The position numbers and the translations under genes are program-made. The notes under the pieces were generated by a model. That model had not been told where the DNA came from and did not search any database. It saw only the letters and a list, made by a program, of their open reading frames with translations. A stretch of DNA of 64,000 bases from Streptomyces spiramyceticus (GTDB lineage: Bacteria; Actinomycetota; Actinomycetes; Streptomycetales; Streptomycetaceae). This document shows positions 8,492-18,307 of the stretch, one piece after another; the first letter of the stretch is position 1, and every line of letters starts with the position of its first letter. The stretch spans positions 186,001 through 250,000 of the forward strand of contig NZ_JARBAX010000002.1 in assembly GCF_028807635.1 (NCBI RefSeq). The letters are read 5' to 3'.

Positions 8492-11022
8492 CCACCACGA
8501 CCCGCAAGCTCCCCGTCACCGACCTGTCCCTCGTGGTCCTGATCGGTGCCACCGGATCCGGCAAGTCCACTTTTGCGCGCCGGCACTTCAAGCCGACCGA
8601 GATCCTGTCCTCGGACTTCTGCCGCGGCCTCGTCGCCGACGACGAGAACGACCAGAGCGCGAGCGGCGACGCCTTCGACGTCCTGCACTACATCGCGGGC
8701 AAGCGGCTCGAAGCGGGCCGGCTGACCGTCGTCGACGCCACCAGCGTGCAGTCCGAGAGCCGCAAGCAGCTCGTTCAGCTGGCCAGGAAGTACGACGTAC
8801 TGCCGATCGCCATCGTCCTCGACCTGCCGGAAGAGGTCTGCGCGGAGCGCAACGCCGCGCGTCCCGACCGGGCCGGGATGCCCCGCCACGTCATCCAGCG
8901 CCACCGGCGCGAGCTGCGCCGTTCGCTGCGGAGCCTGGAGCGTGAGGGCTTCCGCAAGGTGCACATCCTGCGCAGCGTGGAGGATGTCGAGGCGGCCGAG
9001 ATCGTGCTGGAGCGGCGCTTCAACGACCTCACCCACCTCACCGGTCCCTTCGACATCATCGGCGACATCCACGGCTGCCGCTCCGAGCTGGAGACCCTGC
9101 TCACCAAGCTCGGTTACGTCGACGGGGCGCACCCCGGAGGCCGCACCGCCGTCTTCGTCGGCGACCTCGTCGACCGCGGCCCCGACAGCCCCGGCGTGCT
9201 GCGCCGGGTGATGGGCATGGTCGCCACCGGCAACGCGCTCTGCGTGCCCGGGAACCACGAGAACAAGCTCGGCCGTTACCTCAAGGGCAGAAACGTCCAG
9301 CACACGCACGGACTCGCCGAGACCATCGAGCAGTTGGAGAAGGAGGACGACACCTTCAAGGAGCAGGTGCGGGAGTTCATCGACGGCCTCGTCAGCCACT
9401 ACGTCCTCGACGGCGGCAGCCTTGTCGTGTGCCACGCCGGTCTGCCCGAGAAGTACCACGGCCGCACCTCGGGCCGGGTCCGCTCGCACGCGCTGTACGG
9501 CGACACGACCGGCGAGACCGACGAGTTCGGCCTGCCCGTGCGCTACCCGTGGGCCGAGGACTACCGCGGCCGCGCGGCCGTCGTCTACGGCCACACGCCC
9601 GTGCCCAACACCTCTTGGATCAACAACACCATCTGCCTGGACACCGGCGCGGTCTTCGGCGGCAAAATGACCGCGCTGCGCTGGCCGGAACGCGAGCTCG
9701 TCGACGTACCTGCCGAGCAGGTCTGGTACGAGCCGGTCAAGCCGCTCACCACCGAGGCGCCGGGCGGACACGACGGCCGTCCGCTGGACCTCGCCGATGT
9801 GCACGGGCGCCGGATCGTCGAGACCCGGCACATGGGACGGCTCGCCGTACGCGAGGAGAACGCCGCCGCCGCGCTCGAAGTCATGAGCCGCTTCGCGGTC
9901 GACCCGCGCCTGCTCGCCTATCTGCCGCCGACGATGTCCCCGACCGGTACGTCGCACGTCGACGGCTACTTGGAGCACCCGGCCGAGGCCTTCGCGACGT
10001 ACAAGGCGGACGGCGTCGAGCGGGTCGTGTGCGAGGAGAAGCACATGGGCTCGCGCGCGGTGGCTCTGGTCTGCCGGGACGCGGACGCGGCGCGCGAGCG
10101 GTTCGGAGCGGACGGCCCGACCGGCGTCATCCACACCCGCACCGGCCGCCCTTTCTTCGACGAAGAGACGGTCACCGAGCAGATCCTCGACCGGCTGCGT
10201 ACCGCCGTGACCGAGGCAGGGCTCTGGGACGAGCTCCAGACCGACTGGCTGCTGCTCGACGCGGAGTTGATGCCCTGGTCCCTCAAGGCGTCCGGTCTCC
10301 TGCGCCACCAGTACGCCGCGGTGGGCGCCGCATCCCGCGCCGTCTTCCCGGGCGCCGTCGCGGCGCTCGAAGCGGCCGCCGCCCGTGGCGTCGAAGTGAA
10401 GGGGCTGCTGGCGACGCAGCGCGAACGTGCTGCCGACGCGGCCGCCTTCACCGATGCGTACCGGCGCTACTGCTGGGCGACCGAAGGGCTGGAGGGCGTA
10501 CGGCTCGCACCGTTCCAGCTGCTCGCCGTCCAGGGGCGGTCGCTGGCCGCCGTACCGCACGACGAACAGCTGGCCTGGCTGGACCGGCTGGTGGAGCACG
10601 ACCCGACCGCCCTCCTGCAGACCACCCGTCGGCTGATCGTCGACACCGGCGACCCGGAATCGGTGCAGTCCGGCATCGACTGGTGGCTGGAAATGACCAG
10701 CCGGGGCGGCGAGGGCATGGTCGTCAAGCCGCTCCAGGCCCTCGTACGGGACGGGAAGAACCGGCTCGTGCAGCCGGGCATCAAGGTGCGCGGCCGTGAG
10801 TACCTGCGGATCGTCTACGGCCCCGAGTACACGCGCCCGGAGCAGCTGGCCAAGCTGCGCAACCGGTTCCTCGGCCACAAGCGGTCGCTGGCGCTGCGTG
10901 AGTACGCGCTGGGGCTCGAAGCGCTGGACCGGCTGGCCGAAGGGGAGCCGCTGTGGCGGATCCACGAGGCGGTCTTCGCGGTGCTCGCACTGGAATCGGA
11001 GCCGGTCGACCCCCGGCTGTGA
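8488..11022 (+). CDS. pnkp: Polynucleotide kinase-phosphatase-ligase Pnkp (RNA repair)
   Basis: 844 residues from the ATG overlapping the hen1 stop; the frame runs open further upstream but that part is hen1 shadow. Three modules: 5' kinase with P-loop GATGSGKST (about 20-28); binuclear metallophosphatase with [14 protein letters not shown] and GNHEN (about 190-255); C-terminal ligase with nucleotidyl Lys518 in EEKHMG. With Hen1 it heals 5'-OH and cyclic phosphate ends and, when assembled with Hen1, seals them. Complete, with no truncation. Confidence 0.94.
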   Translation: MTTTTRKLPVTDLSLVVLIGATGSGKSTFARRHFKPTEILSSDFCRGLVADDENDQSASGDAFDVLHYIAGKRLEAGRLTVVDATSVQSESRKQLVQLARKYDVLPIAIVLDLPEEVCAERNAARPDRAGMPRHVIQRHRRELRRSLRSLEREGFRKVHILRSVEDVEAAEIVLERRFNDLTHLTGPFDIIGDIHGCRSELETLLTKLGYVDGAHPGGRTAVFVGDLVDRGPDSPGVLRRVMGMVATGNALCVPGNHENKLGRYLKGRNVQHTHGLAETIEQLEKEDDTFKEQVREFIDGLVSHYVLDGGSLVVCHAGLPEKYHGRTSGRVRSHALYGDTTGETDEFGLPVRYPWAEDYRGRAAVVYGHTPVPNTSWINNTICLDTGAVFGGKMTALRWPERELVDVPAEQVWYEPVKPLTTEAPGGHDGRPLDLADVHGRRIVETRHMGRLAVREENAAAALEVMSRFAVDPRLLAYLPPTMSPTGTSHVDGYLEHPAEAFATYKADGVERVVCEEKHMGSRAVALVCRDADAARERFGADGPTGVIHTRTGRPFFDEETVTEQILDRLRTAVTEAGLWDELQTDWLLLDAELMPWSLKASGLLRHQYAAVGAASRAVFPGAVAALEAAAARGVEVKGLLATQRERAADAAAFTDAYRRYCWATEGLEGVRLAPFQLLAVQGRSLAAVPHDEQLAWLDRLVEHDPTALLQTTRRLIVDTGDPESVQSGIDWWLEMTSRGGEGMVVKPLQALVRDGKNRLVQPGIKVRGREYLRIVYGPEYTRPEQLAKLRNRFLGHKRSLALREYALGLEALDRLAEGEPLWRIHEAVFAVLALESEPVDPRL

Positions 11023-11062
11023 CGCGCGGATGTCCCCGGCTGTGACCGCCGCTGTGACCGCG

Positions 11063-11130
11063 CCTCTCCCTGTGCGAAGCCTCTCCCTGTGCGAAGTGGA
11101 ATCGCTTCGCACAGGGAGCGCCCACAGGGA
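11063..11130. repeat. Tandem 17-bp repeat plus inverted repeat between pnkp and arcA
   Basis: CCTCTCCCTGTGCGAAG occurs twice in tandem (11063-11079 and 11080-11096). The second copy is followed by an exact reverse complement of its last 14 bases (11105-11118) across an 8-nt loop, then by CACAGGGA (11123-11130), a partial fourth copy in inverse sense. The perfect 14-bp hairpin probably ends pnkp transcription; because two left arms compete for one right arm, alternative hairpins are possible. Confidence 0.6.
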
Positions 11131-11164
11131 CGCACGTGGGGCCCGGCTCGGTCAGGATGGGGGG

Positions 11165-12397
11165 ATGGGATTCCATGTCGATTCCGAGACCGGGCGGCTG
11201 CGCCGCGTCATCCTCCACAGACCGGATCTGGAGCTCAAGCGCCTCACCCCCACCAACAAGGACGCGCTGCTCTTCGACGACCTCTTGTGGGTGCGCCGCG
11301 CCCGTCAGGAGCATGACGGCTTCGCCGATGTGCTCCGCGACCGAGGGGTGGACGTGCACCTCTTCGGTGATCTGCTGCGCGAGTCGCTGGAGATTCCGGC
11401 GGCCAAGAACATGGTCCTCGACCGGGTCTTCGACGAGAAGGAGTACGGCCCGCTGGCCACCGGCGTCCTGCGGGATGCGTTCGACGGCCTTTCCCTGGCC
11501 GATCTGACCGAGGCACTGGTCGGCGGCATGACGAAGCGGGAGTACCTGGACCGGCACACCGAGCCGACCTCCGTCCGGTTCCACGTCATGGACCTGGACG
11601 ACTTCCTGGTCAAGCCGCTGCCCAACCACATCTTCACCCGCGACACATCGGCCTGGATCTACGACGGCGTGTCCATCAACGCGATGCGCTGGCCGGCGCG
11701 GCAGCGCGAGACCGTCCACTTCGAGGCGATCTACAAGCACCATCCGCTCTTCAAGAGCCCCGAGGCGGGCGACTTCCACACCTGGTCGGAGGGGCAGCAC
11801 GACTACCCTTCCACCATCGAGGGCGGAGACGTCCTGGTCATCGGCAACGGCGCGGTGCTGATCGGAATGAGCGAGCGCACCACCCCGCAGGCCGTGGAGA
11901 TGCTGGCCCGCGGTCTCTTCGCGGCAGGTTCCGCGACGACCATCGTGGCGCTCGACATGCCCAAGCGGCGGGCGTTCATGCACCTCGACACGGTGATGAC
12001 GATGGTCGACGTCGACACGTTCACCCAGTACGCCGGGCTCGGGATGCTCCGCTCGTACACCATCGAACCGGGCGTCGGCGAGCGCGCGTTGAAGGTGTCC
12101 GACCACCCGCCCGAGCACATGCACCGTGCCATCGCCGCCGCCCTGGGACTGCGCGAGATCCGGGTACTGACCGCCACGCAGGATGTTCATGCAGCGGAGC
12201 GAGAGCAGTGGGACGACGGCTGCAATGTGCTGGCGGTCGAGCCCGGCGTGGTGGTGGCGTACGAGCGCAACGTCACGACCAACACGCACCTGCGCAAGCA
12301 GGGCATCGAGGTCATCGAGATCCGTGGCAGCGAGCTGGGCAGAGGCCGGGGCGGGCCACGGTGCATGAGCTGCCCGGTCGAACGCGAAGCTGTATAG
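11165..12397 (+). CDS. arcA: Arginine deiminase
   Basis: 410 residues from ATG 11165. All guanidine-modifying motifs are present: [17 protein letters not shown], the catalytic His in [10 protein letters not shown], and the nucleophilic Cys near the C-terminus in RCMSCPV. It converts arginine to citrulline and ammonia. With the ornithine carbamoyltransferase gene 61 bp downstream it could feed the arginine deiminase pathway, but no carbamate kinase gene follows, so the pathway would depend on one elsewhere. Confidence 0.93.
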   Translation: MGFHVDSETGRLRRVILHRPDLELKRLTPTNKDALLFDDLLWVRRARQEHDGFADVLRDRGVDVHLFGDLLRESLEIPAAKNMVLDRVFDEKEYGPLATGVLRDAFDGLSLADLTEALVGGMTKREYLDRHTEPTSVRFHVMDLDDFLVKPLPNHIFTRDTSAWIYDGVSINAMRWPARQRETVHFEAIYKHHPLFKSPEAGDFHTWSEGQHDYPSTIEGGDVLVIGNGAVLIGMSERTTPQAVEMLARGLFAAGSATTIVALDMPKRRAFMHLDTVMTMVDVDTFTQYAGLGMLRSYTIEPGVGERALKVSDHPPEHMHRAIAAALGLREIRVLTATQDVHAAEREQWDDGCNVLAVEPGVVVAYERNVTTNTHLRKQGIEVIEIRGSELGRGRGGPRCMSCPVEREAV

Positions 12398-12458
12398 TGA
12401 TGCGTTCATTCGTATACACTTCCACGGTCCCCGCATTCGCGACCCAGGAGCAGCCACC

Positions 12459-13466
12459 ATGGCGATAGACCTCGCAGGCCGCCACCTCCTCAAGGAGCTG
12501 GACTTCACCGCCGAGGAGTTCCGCGGCTTGATCGATCTCGCCGCCGAGCTCAAGGCGGCCAAGAAGGCGGGCGCCGAGGTGCCGCGGCTGCGCGGCAGGA
12601 ATGTCGCGTTGATCTTCGAGAAGACCTCCACCCGCACTCGCTGCGCGTTCGAGGTCGCCGCAGCCGACCAGGGTGCGTCGACGACGTACCTCGACCCCTC
12701 CGGCTCCCAGATCGGGCACAAGGAGTCGGTGAAGGACACCGCGCGCGTGCTGGGCCGGATGTTCGACGGCATCGAGTACCGCGGTGACAGCCAGGCCGCC
12801 GTCGAGGAGCTGGCGGCGTACGCCGGGGTCCCCGTCTTCAACGGGCTCACCGACGACTGGCACCCCACCCAGATGCTCGCGGACGTGCTCACCATGACCG
12901 AGCACACCGCCAAGCCCCTGGAGCAGATCGCATTCGCCTACCTGGGTGACGCCCGCTTCAACATGGGCAACTCCTACCTCGTCACCGGCGCGCTGCTCGG
13001 CATGGACGTACGCATCGTGGCGCCCAAGGCCTACTGGCCGGCCGAGGAGATCGTCGCGCAGGCCCGCAAGGCCGCCGAGTTCAGCGGCGCCCGCATCACG
13101 CTCACCGAGGACGTCGCCGACGGTGTCCTCGGCGCCGACTTCGTCGCCACCGATGTGTGGGTGTCGATGGGGGAGCCCAAGGAGGTCTGGGCCGAGCGCA
13201 TCGAGGCCCTCACTCCGTACGCCGTGACCATGGATGTACTGCGCGCCACCGGGAACGCGGACGTGAAGTTCCTGCACTGTCTGCCCGCGTTCCACGACCT
13301 CGGCACCAAGGTCGGCCGCGACATCCACGAGCAGTACGGCCTCACCGAGCTGGAAGTCACCGACGAGGTGTTCGAGTCGCCGCACTCGGTCGTCTTCGAC
13401 GAGGCCGAGAACCGGCTGCACACCATCAAGGCGGTACTGGTCGCCACCATGGCCGGCGCCGAATAG
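12459..13466 (+). CDS. argF: Ornithine carbamoyltransferase
   Basis: 335 residues from ATG 12459. Carbamoyl-phosphate motif STRTR in [26 protein letters not shown], ornithine-site DVWVSMGE and the catalytic HCLPAFHD are all present. The enzyme interconverts ornithine plus carbamoyl phosphate and citrulline. Its position just after arcA permits a catabolic (arcB) role; sequence alone does not separate the two. The 61-bp gap contains TGTATA and TATACA 16 bp apart (12391-12418), a possible but weak ArgR-type site. Confidence 0.92.
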   Translation: MAIDLAGRHLLKELDFTAEEFRGLIDLAAELKAAKKAGAEVPRLRGRNVALIFEKTSTRTRCAFEVAAADQGASTTYLDPSGSQIGHKESVKDTARVLGRMFDGIEYRGDSQAAVEELAAYAGVPVFNGLTDDWHPTQMLADVLTMTEHTAKPLEQIAFAYLGDARFNMGNSYLVTGALLGMDVRIVAPKAYWPAEEIVAQARKAAEFSGARITLTEDVADGVLGADFVATDVWVSMGEPKEVWAERIEALTPYAVTMDVLRATGNADVKFLHCLPAFHDLGTKVGRDIHEQYGLTELEVTDEVFESPHSVVFDEAENRLHTIKAVLVATMAGAE

Positions 13467-13508
13467 CCGCCGAACAGCCGTCCAGTAGTCGCCGAAGGGG
13501 GCGCCGAA

Positions 13509-13542
13509 CAGCCGTACCGCCCGGTCAGCCGTACCGCCCGGT
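13509..13542. repeat. Two tandem 17-bp copies at the 3' end of the ATPase gene
   Basis: CAGCCGTACCGCCCGGT is repeated exactly twice, 13509-13525 and 13526-13542, and a similar GCCGAACAGCCGT motif lies twice just upstream. The array sits between the convergent argF and HATPase genes and reaches the stop codon of the latter. It looks like simple replication slippage. Confidence 0.7.
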
Positions 13543-14021
13543 CAGCCCGGCGGTGCGGCGGGCGGCCCCGCGGCCGGTCCCGCAAGCGTGAACCAGACCG
13601 CCTTGCCCTGCTCGGTGACGCGGTGCCCGCAGTCCGTGCTGAGCGTGCGGATCAGCAGCAGCCCCCGCCCGTGCTCCTGCCACGGGTCGGGGCACAGGTC
13701 CTCGGGCGTACTGTCCAGCCTGCCCGGCGGGGCCCAGGCGGCGTCGTGCACCTCGACCTGGCACCCCGACGGCAGCAGCTCCACCACCAGCCTGATCGGC
13801 TCGTCGCCGGTCGTGTGCTCCACGGCGTTCGCGACCAGCTCGGCGGTGAGCAGCTCCGCCGTTTCGCTGTCCGCGGGACCCTCGGCGGCCGAGATGTCGG
13901 CGAGCGCCGCACGGATCAGGGCGCGCGCGATCGGCACCGCGGCCGTGGTGTGCGGCAGCGCGACGCGCCACGAATCCGGGCCTGCTGCCTCCAGCAAGGC
14001 GTAATACCCCCTTTCGGGCAT
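13542..14021 (-). CDS. ATP-binding regulatory protein (HATPase_c_2, RsbW-like)
   Basis: About 159 residues from ATG 14021; a TTG four codons upstream would also be in frame. A lone GHKL ATPase domain with the N-box ELVANAVEHT and the G-box HGRGLLLIRTLS, ending in a Pro/Ala tail. Streptomyces encodes dozens of these; known members are anti-sigma or anti-anti-sigma switch kinases. No sigma factor or antagonist gene is adjacent, so the target is unknown. Confidence 0.75.
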   Translation of the reverse strand: MPERGYYALLEAAGPDSWRVALPHTTAAVPIARALIRAALADISAAEGPADSETAELLTAELVANAVEHTTGDEPIRLVVELLPSGCQVEVHDAAWAPPGRLDSTPEDLCPDPWQEHGRGLLLIRTLSTDCGHRVTEQGKAVWFTLAGPAAGPPAAPPG

Positions 14022-14047
14022 CAAGAGGATCAAGAGGGATCAAGAGG
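14020..14047. repeat. Three tandem ATCAAGAGG repeats at the start of the ATPase gene
   Basis: ATCAAGAGG occurs at 14020-14028, 14029-14037 and 14039-14047. It covers the start codon region of the minus-strand HATPase gene, and slippage here would change which start codon is used (ATG 14021 or TTG 14033). Confidence 0.65.
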
Positions 14048-14195
14048 TCGATCTTTCAACCATACGAAGTGCAATGCGGTATCACCCAACGGCCTCGTCA
14101 GAGGCTCGATATCGCGCACTCGTGACGGCGGTCACAGATCGGTGATAACTTTGAGCGGCAGGCACCAGCCCCGCCGGTCGAAGGAGCCTTGCCCC

Positions 14196-15023
14196 ATGAG
14201 CCCCTTTCCCAGCTCAGCTCCTCGTACGCAGCAATGGCGCCATCTGCGCCTGACCACCGACGACGGCGTCGCCACCGTCACCCTCGCCCGGCCCGAGAAG
14301 CTCAACGCCCTGACCTTCGGCGCGTACGCCGACCTGCGCGACCTCCTTGCCGAGCTGGCCCGCGAACGCTCCGTGCGCGCCCTCGTGCTCAGTGGGGAAG
14401 GCCGCGGCTTCTGCTCGGGCGGAGACGTCGACGAGATCATCGGCGCGACGCTCTCCATGGACACCGCGCAGCTCCTCGACTTCAACCGGATGACCGGCCA
14501 GGTCGTACGGGCGCTGCGCGAATGCCCCTTCCCCGTGATCGCCGCCCTGCACGGCGTGGCCGCGGGAGCGGGCGCCGTGCTCGCCCTCGCCGCCGACTTC
14601 CGGATCGCCGACCCGTCCGCCCGGTTCGCCTTCCTCTTCACCAAGGTCGGCCTCTCCGGCGGCGACATGGGCGCGGCGTATCTGCTGCCCCGCGTCGTCG
14701 GGCTCGGGCACGCCACCCGGCTGCTGATGCTCGGCGACCCCGTACGCGCACCCGAGGCCGAACGGATCGGCCTGATCAGCGAAATGACGGACGAGGGGCA
14801 GGCGGACGCCCGAGCCGCCGAGCTCGCCCGACGGCTCGCGGACGGTCCGGCCCTCGCGTACGCGCAGACGAAGGCACTGCTCACCGCCGAGCTCGACATG
14901 CCGCTCGCGGCCGCCGTCGAGCTCGACGCTGCCACCCAGGCACTCCTGATGAACGGCGACGACTACGCCGAATTCCACGCCGCCTTCACCGAGAAGCGGC
15001 CGCCGAAGTGGCAGGGGCGGTAG
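14196..15023 (+). CDS. Enoyl-CoA hydratase/isomerase family protein
   Basis: 275 residues from ATG 14196, preceded by AAGGAG. Crotonase fold: the first oxyanion-hole loop GRGFCSGGDVDE (about 72-83) and the second loop AALHGVAAGAGAVLALAADFRIA. It lies 2 bp upstream of the fused monooxygenase/reductase gene, so it most likely hydrates or cleaves a ring-reduced CoA ester from that enzyme, as in beta-oxidation-like aminobenzoate degradation. Exact reaction not determined. Confidence 0.82.
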   Translation: MSPFPSSAPRTQQWRHLRLTTDDGVATVTLARPEKLNALTFGAYADLRDLLAELARERSVRALVLSGEGRGFCSGGDVDEIIGATLSMDTAQLLDFNRMTGQVVRALRECPFPVIAALHGVAAGAGAVLALAADFRIADPSARFAFLFTKVGLSGGDMGAAYLLPRVVGLGHATRLLMLGDPVRAPEAERIGLISEMTDEGQADARAAELARRLADGPALAYAQTKALLTAELDMPLAAAVELDAATQALLMNGDDYAEFHAAFTEKRPPKWQGR

Positions 15024-15025
15024 GG

Positions 15026-17389
15026 ATGCGCGTCGCGGTCATCGGTGGCGGGCCCGGCGGGCTCTACGCGGCGGCGCTGCTCAAGCGGCTCGACCCCGCG
15101 CGTGAGATCACCGTCTGGGAGCGCAACGCGCCCGACGACACCTTCGGTTTCGGCGTCGTCCTGTCCGACGAGACCCTCGGCGGCATCCAGCACGCCGACC
15201 CGGTCGTCTACCGGGCCCTCCAGGACGAGTTCGTACGCTGGGACGACATCGACGTCGTCCACCGGGGCCGCACGCTCACCTCCGGCGGCCACGGTTTCGC
15301 CGCCCTCGGGCGCCGCAGGCTGCTGGAGATCCTGCACGAACGCTGTCGCTCGCTCGGCGTCGATCTGCGCTTCCGTGAGGAGGCGCCGTACGCCGCCGAA
15401 CTCTCCACGGCGTACGACCTGGTGATCGCCGCGGACGGCGTGCACAGCCTCACCCGTGAGGCGCACGCGGACGTCTTCGCGCCCCGCGTCACCACCCACC
15501 GCTGCCGCTACATCTGGCTCTCCGCCGACTTCGCCTTCGACGCCTTCCGCTTCGAGATCGCCGAGACCGAGCACGGCGTGATGCAGCTCCACGGATACCC
15601 CTACGCCCGCCCGTCGCCCGACCTTCCCCAAGCTCTCGGCTCCGCTCGAGCAGGGGAGACCCCATCCCCCTCAACGAGGCCCTCCGGGCCACAGAATCAA
15701 TCCGGCGCCTCCACCGTCATCGTCGAGATGCGCGAGGAGGTCTGGCGGGCCGCCGGGCTCGACCGGTGCGACGAGGCCGAATCCACCGAGCGGTGCGCGA
15801 AGGTCTTCGCCGACGCGCTGGGCGGCCGCCCCCTGCGCGGCAACAGCTCTTCCTGGACCGCCTTCCGTACGGTCGTCAACGACCGCTGGTCGCACGGCAA
15901 TACGGTCCTGATCGGCGACGCCGCGCACACCGCCCACTTCTCCATCGGCTCAGGAACCAAACTCGCCGTCGAGGACGCGCTCGCCCTGGCCGCGTGCATC
16001 GAGGAGCAGCCCGACCTGCCGGCCGCCCTCGCCGCGTACGAGACCGAGCGCCGGCCCGTCGTGGCGTCCACGCAGCGCGCGGCCGCGGCGAGCCTGCGCT
16101 GGTTCGAGGACCTCGGCACGTATCTCGACCAGGCACCACGGCAGTTCGCCTTCAACCTCCTCACGCGCAGCCGGCGCGTCACCCACGACAATCTGCGGCT
16201 GCGCGACCCCGGGTTCACCCAGGCCGTGGAGGAGGACTTCGGCTGCCCGCCGGACACGCCCCCGATGTTCACCCCCTTCCGGCTGCGCGGTCTGACCCTG
16301 CGCAACCGGGTCGTCGTATCGCCCATGGACATGTACTCGGCGGTGGACGGTGTCCCCGGTGACTTCCACCTCGTCCACCTCGGCTCGCGCGCGCTCGGGG
16401 GAGCGGGGCTGGTCATGACCGAGATGGTGTGCGTGAGCCCCGAAGGCCGCATCACCCCCGGCTGCACCGGCATGTACACCCCCCAACAGGCCACGGCCTG
16501 GCGCCGGATCACCGACTTCGTCCACCGCGAGTCCCCGCCCGGCACGGCCATCGGCGTCCAGCTCGGGCACTCCGGCCGCAAGGGCTCGACGCGGCTGATG
16601 TGGGACGGCATGGACCAGCCGCTGGACGACGGAAACTGGCGTGTCTCCGCCGCCTCCCCGCTTCCGTACCGTGCGGGCGTCAACCAGGTCCCGCACGCGC
16701 TCGGCCGCGCAGGACTCACCGACATCCGTGAACAGTTCGCCTCGGCCGCCTGGCGCGCGGCGCGCTGCGGCTTCGACCTGCTGGAGCTCCACTGTGCCCA
16801 CGGCTACTTGCTCTCCGGCTTCCTCTCCCCTCTCACGAATCAACGGACGGACGCGTACGGCGGTTCCCTCGCCCGGCGGCTGCGCTTTCCGCTGGAGGTG
16901 TTCGACGCGGTACGCGGCATCTGGCCGGAGGAGCGGCCGATGACGGTCCGTATATCCGCCACGGACTGGGCGGACGGCGGCACGACGGCGGAGGAGGCGG
17001 TCGAGATCGCGCGCGCGTTTGTGGCACACGGGGCCGATGCGATCGATGTCTCGACCGGGCAGGTTGTGGCCGACGAGGCGCCTGAGTACGGCCGTTCGTA
17101 CCAGACGCCGTACGCGGACCGGATTCGCAATGCGGTGGGAGTGCCGGTGATCGCGGTCGGGGCGATTTCGTCCTGGGACGACGTCAATTCGGTGTTGCTG
17201 GCGGGGCGGGCGGATCTGTGTGCGCTGGGGCGGCCGCATTTGTACGACCCGCACTGGACGTTGCACGCGGCGGCGGAGCAGGGGTATGCGGGGGGCGCGG
17301 CGCCGTGGCCCTTGCCGTACCGGGCGGGGAGTCGTACGCCGCCGACGGGGCGCACCGACGCCCCGAAGCCGCGGCTGAGCTTGACGTAG
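15026..17389 (+). CDS. Fused FAD monooxygenase / old-yellow-enzyme reductase (2-aminobenzoyl-CoA or salicylyl-CoA type)
   Basis: 787 residues. Residues 1 to about 395 form an aromatic-ring FAD monooxygenase (N-terminal VIGGGPGGLYAA dinucleotide motif; GDAAHTAHFSIGSGTKLAVEDA). From about 410 the chain continues as an OYE/NADH:flavin oxidoreductase barrel (FTPFRLRGLTLRNRVVVSPM; GYLLSGFLSPLTNQRTDAYGGS). This fusion is known from 2-aminobenzoyl-CoA monooxygenase/reductase, which hydroxylates and reduces the ring of anthraniloyl-CoA; database names often say salicylyl-CoA 5-hydroxylase. An extra stretch of about 33 residues near 198-230 comes from an inserted repeat. Confidence 0.82.
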   Translation: MRVAVIGGGPGGLYAAALLKRLDPAREITVWERNAPDDTFGFGVVLSDETLGGIQHADPVVYRALQDEFVRWDDIDVVHRGRTLTSGGHGFAALGRRRLLEILHERCRSLGVDLRFREEAPYAAELSTAYDLVIAADGVHSLTREAHADVFAPRVTTHRCRYIWLSADFAFDAFRFEIAETEHGVMQLHGYPYARPSPDLPQALGSARAGETPSPSTRPSGPQNQSGASTVIVEMREEVWRAAGLDRCDEAESTERCAKVFADALGGRPLRGNSSSWTAFRTVVNDRWSHGNTVLIGDAAHTAHFSIGSGTKLAVEDALALAACIEEQPDLPAALAAYETERRPVVASTQRAAAASLRWFEDLGTYLDQAPRQFAFNLLTRSRRVTHDNLRLRDPGFTQAVEEDFGCPPDTPPMFTPFRLRGLTLRNRVVVSPMDMYSAVDGVPGDFHLVHLGSRALGGAGLVMTEMVCVSPEGRITPGCTGMYTPQQATAWRRITDFVHRESPPGTAIGVQLGHSGRKGSTRLMWDGMDQPLDDGNWRVSAASPLPYRAGVNQVPHALGRAGLTDIREQFASAAWRAARCGFDLLELHCAHGYLLSGFLSPLTNQRTDAYGGSLARRLRFPLEVFDAVRGIWPEERPMTVRISATDWADGGTTAEEAVEIARAFVAHGADAIDVSTGQVVADEAPEYGRSYQTPYADRIRNAVGVPVIAVGAISSWDDVNSVLLAGRADLCALGRPHLYDPHWTLHAAAEQGYAGGAAPWPLPYRAGSRTPPTGRTDAPKPRLSLT
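15618..15670. repeat. Streptomyces REP-like sequence inserted in frame in the monooxygenase gene
   Basis: The stretch around CCCCAAGCTCTCGGCTCC and GCTCGAGCAGGGGAGACCCC is of a kind I recognise as a dispersed intergenic repeat of Streptomyces. Here it lies inside the coding frame. It encodes a low-complexity Pro/Ser/Ala/Gly-rich peptide between the conserved QLHGYPY and STVIVEMREEVWR segments of the FAD domain. The frame is kept, so the insert probably forms a surface loop. Confidence 0.6.
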
Positions 17390-17452
17390 TTTCCCCCCAG
17401 ACCCCCGGAGGAGCTGGATTACCAGCCCCCGCAGCCCCCCGCGCTCCAGCCG

Positions 17453-18304
17453 CTAGCCCGCCACCGTGATCTCCACCCGGTCGGCCACCGGCCTGTAACC
17501 GATGCGCTGGTACACGCCGTTCGACGTCGGGTTCGCGAGGTCCGTGAACAGGAGTACCTCCTCCGCGCCCGCCTCCAGTGCCGCCCCGCTCACCGCCGCT
17601 GTGACAGCCGCCGCGTACCCCCGCCCGCGCTGCTCAGGCGGCGTATAGACCGGTGCGACCCGCACCGTGCCCGCTGCCGGGCGCGAGACGCCCGCCATCG
17701 ACACCGGGGTGCCTTCGTGCTCCCAGAGGGTCAGGCCGCCGTACGAAACCCGGTCGTCGACGGCCCGCCCGGCACCCGGCGCCGGCTGGCCGGTGTCCCG
17801 GCGGAAGGCGTTGACCCAGTCCACCAGCAGCTCCCGGTCGGCGGCGGTGGCAACCCGCGCACGCCCGGGCGGCGCAGGAACCGGCGGGGTCAATTCCGCC
17901 AGCCGGTACAGCCGTTGCTCCACCACCGTCGTCGCCGCAACCCCCGCCCGCCGCCACTCCGCCGCCAGCGCCTCCGCCGTCTCCCGCTCCGCACTGACCG
18001 CCGGGCTCCCGAATATCCCGCACGCCTCGGCCAGCGGCGCCACCGCCTCCGCGGGAACGGCCCCCACCATCACCGCATGCGGCGGCGTCCACACCAGCGC
18101 CCCGTCCACGCCGCCGTCCGCCCCGCGCCACCAGCCGAACCGCGGCGCACCCTCGCCGTACGCATCGCTGCCGCGCCGCCGGAGCGTCTCCGCGATCGTC
18201 AGCAGCAGCGTGTTCTCCGCGGGACGCGCGGCGACGGCGGCTCCAGCGGTGGCCAGGTACTCATCGAGGTCGTCGGTAAAGGTCCAGGTCAAGATCGAGG
18301 TCAT
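17453..18304 (-). CDS. GNAT family N-acetyltransferase
   Basis: 283 residues. The C-terminal half is a GNAT domain with VAPVYTPPEQRGRGYAAAVTAAV, the acetyl-CoA-binding Q/RxxGxG/A motif, and LFTDLANPTSNGVYQRIGYRPV. The N-terminal half resembles a degenerate second GNAT domain. The substrate is unknown. Last gene of the ligase-paaX-GNAT operon, 3 bp after the PaaX-like gene. Confidence 0.82.
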   Translation of the reverse strand: MTSILTWTFTDDLDEYLATAGAAVAARPAENTLLLTIAETLRRRGSDAYGEGAPRFGWWRGADGGVDGALVWTPPHAVMVGAVPAEAVAPLAEACGIFGSPAVSAERETAEALAAEWRRAGVAATTVVEQRLYRLAELTPPVPAPPGRARVATAADRELLVDWVNAFRRDTGQPAPGAGRAVDDRVSYGGLTLWEHEGTPVSMAGVSRPAAGTVRVAPVYTPPEQRGRGYAAAVTAAVSGAALEAGAEEVLLFTDLANPTSNGVYQRIGYRPVADRVEITVAG

Positions 18305-18307
18305 GCC

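Noticed and set aside
7885..11112. Minus-strand open frame of 1075 codons across hen1/pnkp
   Set aside because: Antisense shadow in high-GC DNA; no domain recognised, while the plus strand encodes complete Hen1 and Pnkp.
10781..12913. Minus-strand open frame of 710 codons over arcA/argF
   Set aside because: Shadow of two clearly real plus-strand enzymes; composition is repetitive Val/Gly/Asp-rich.
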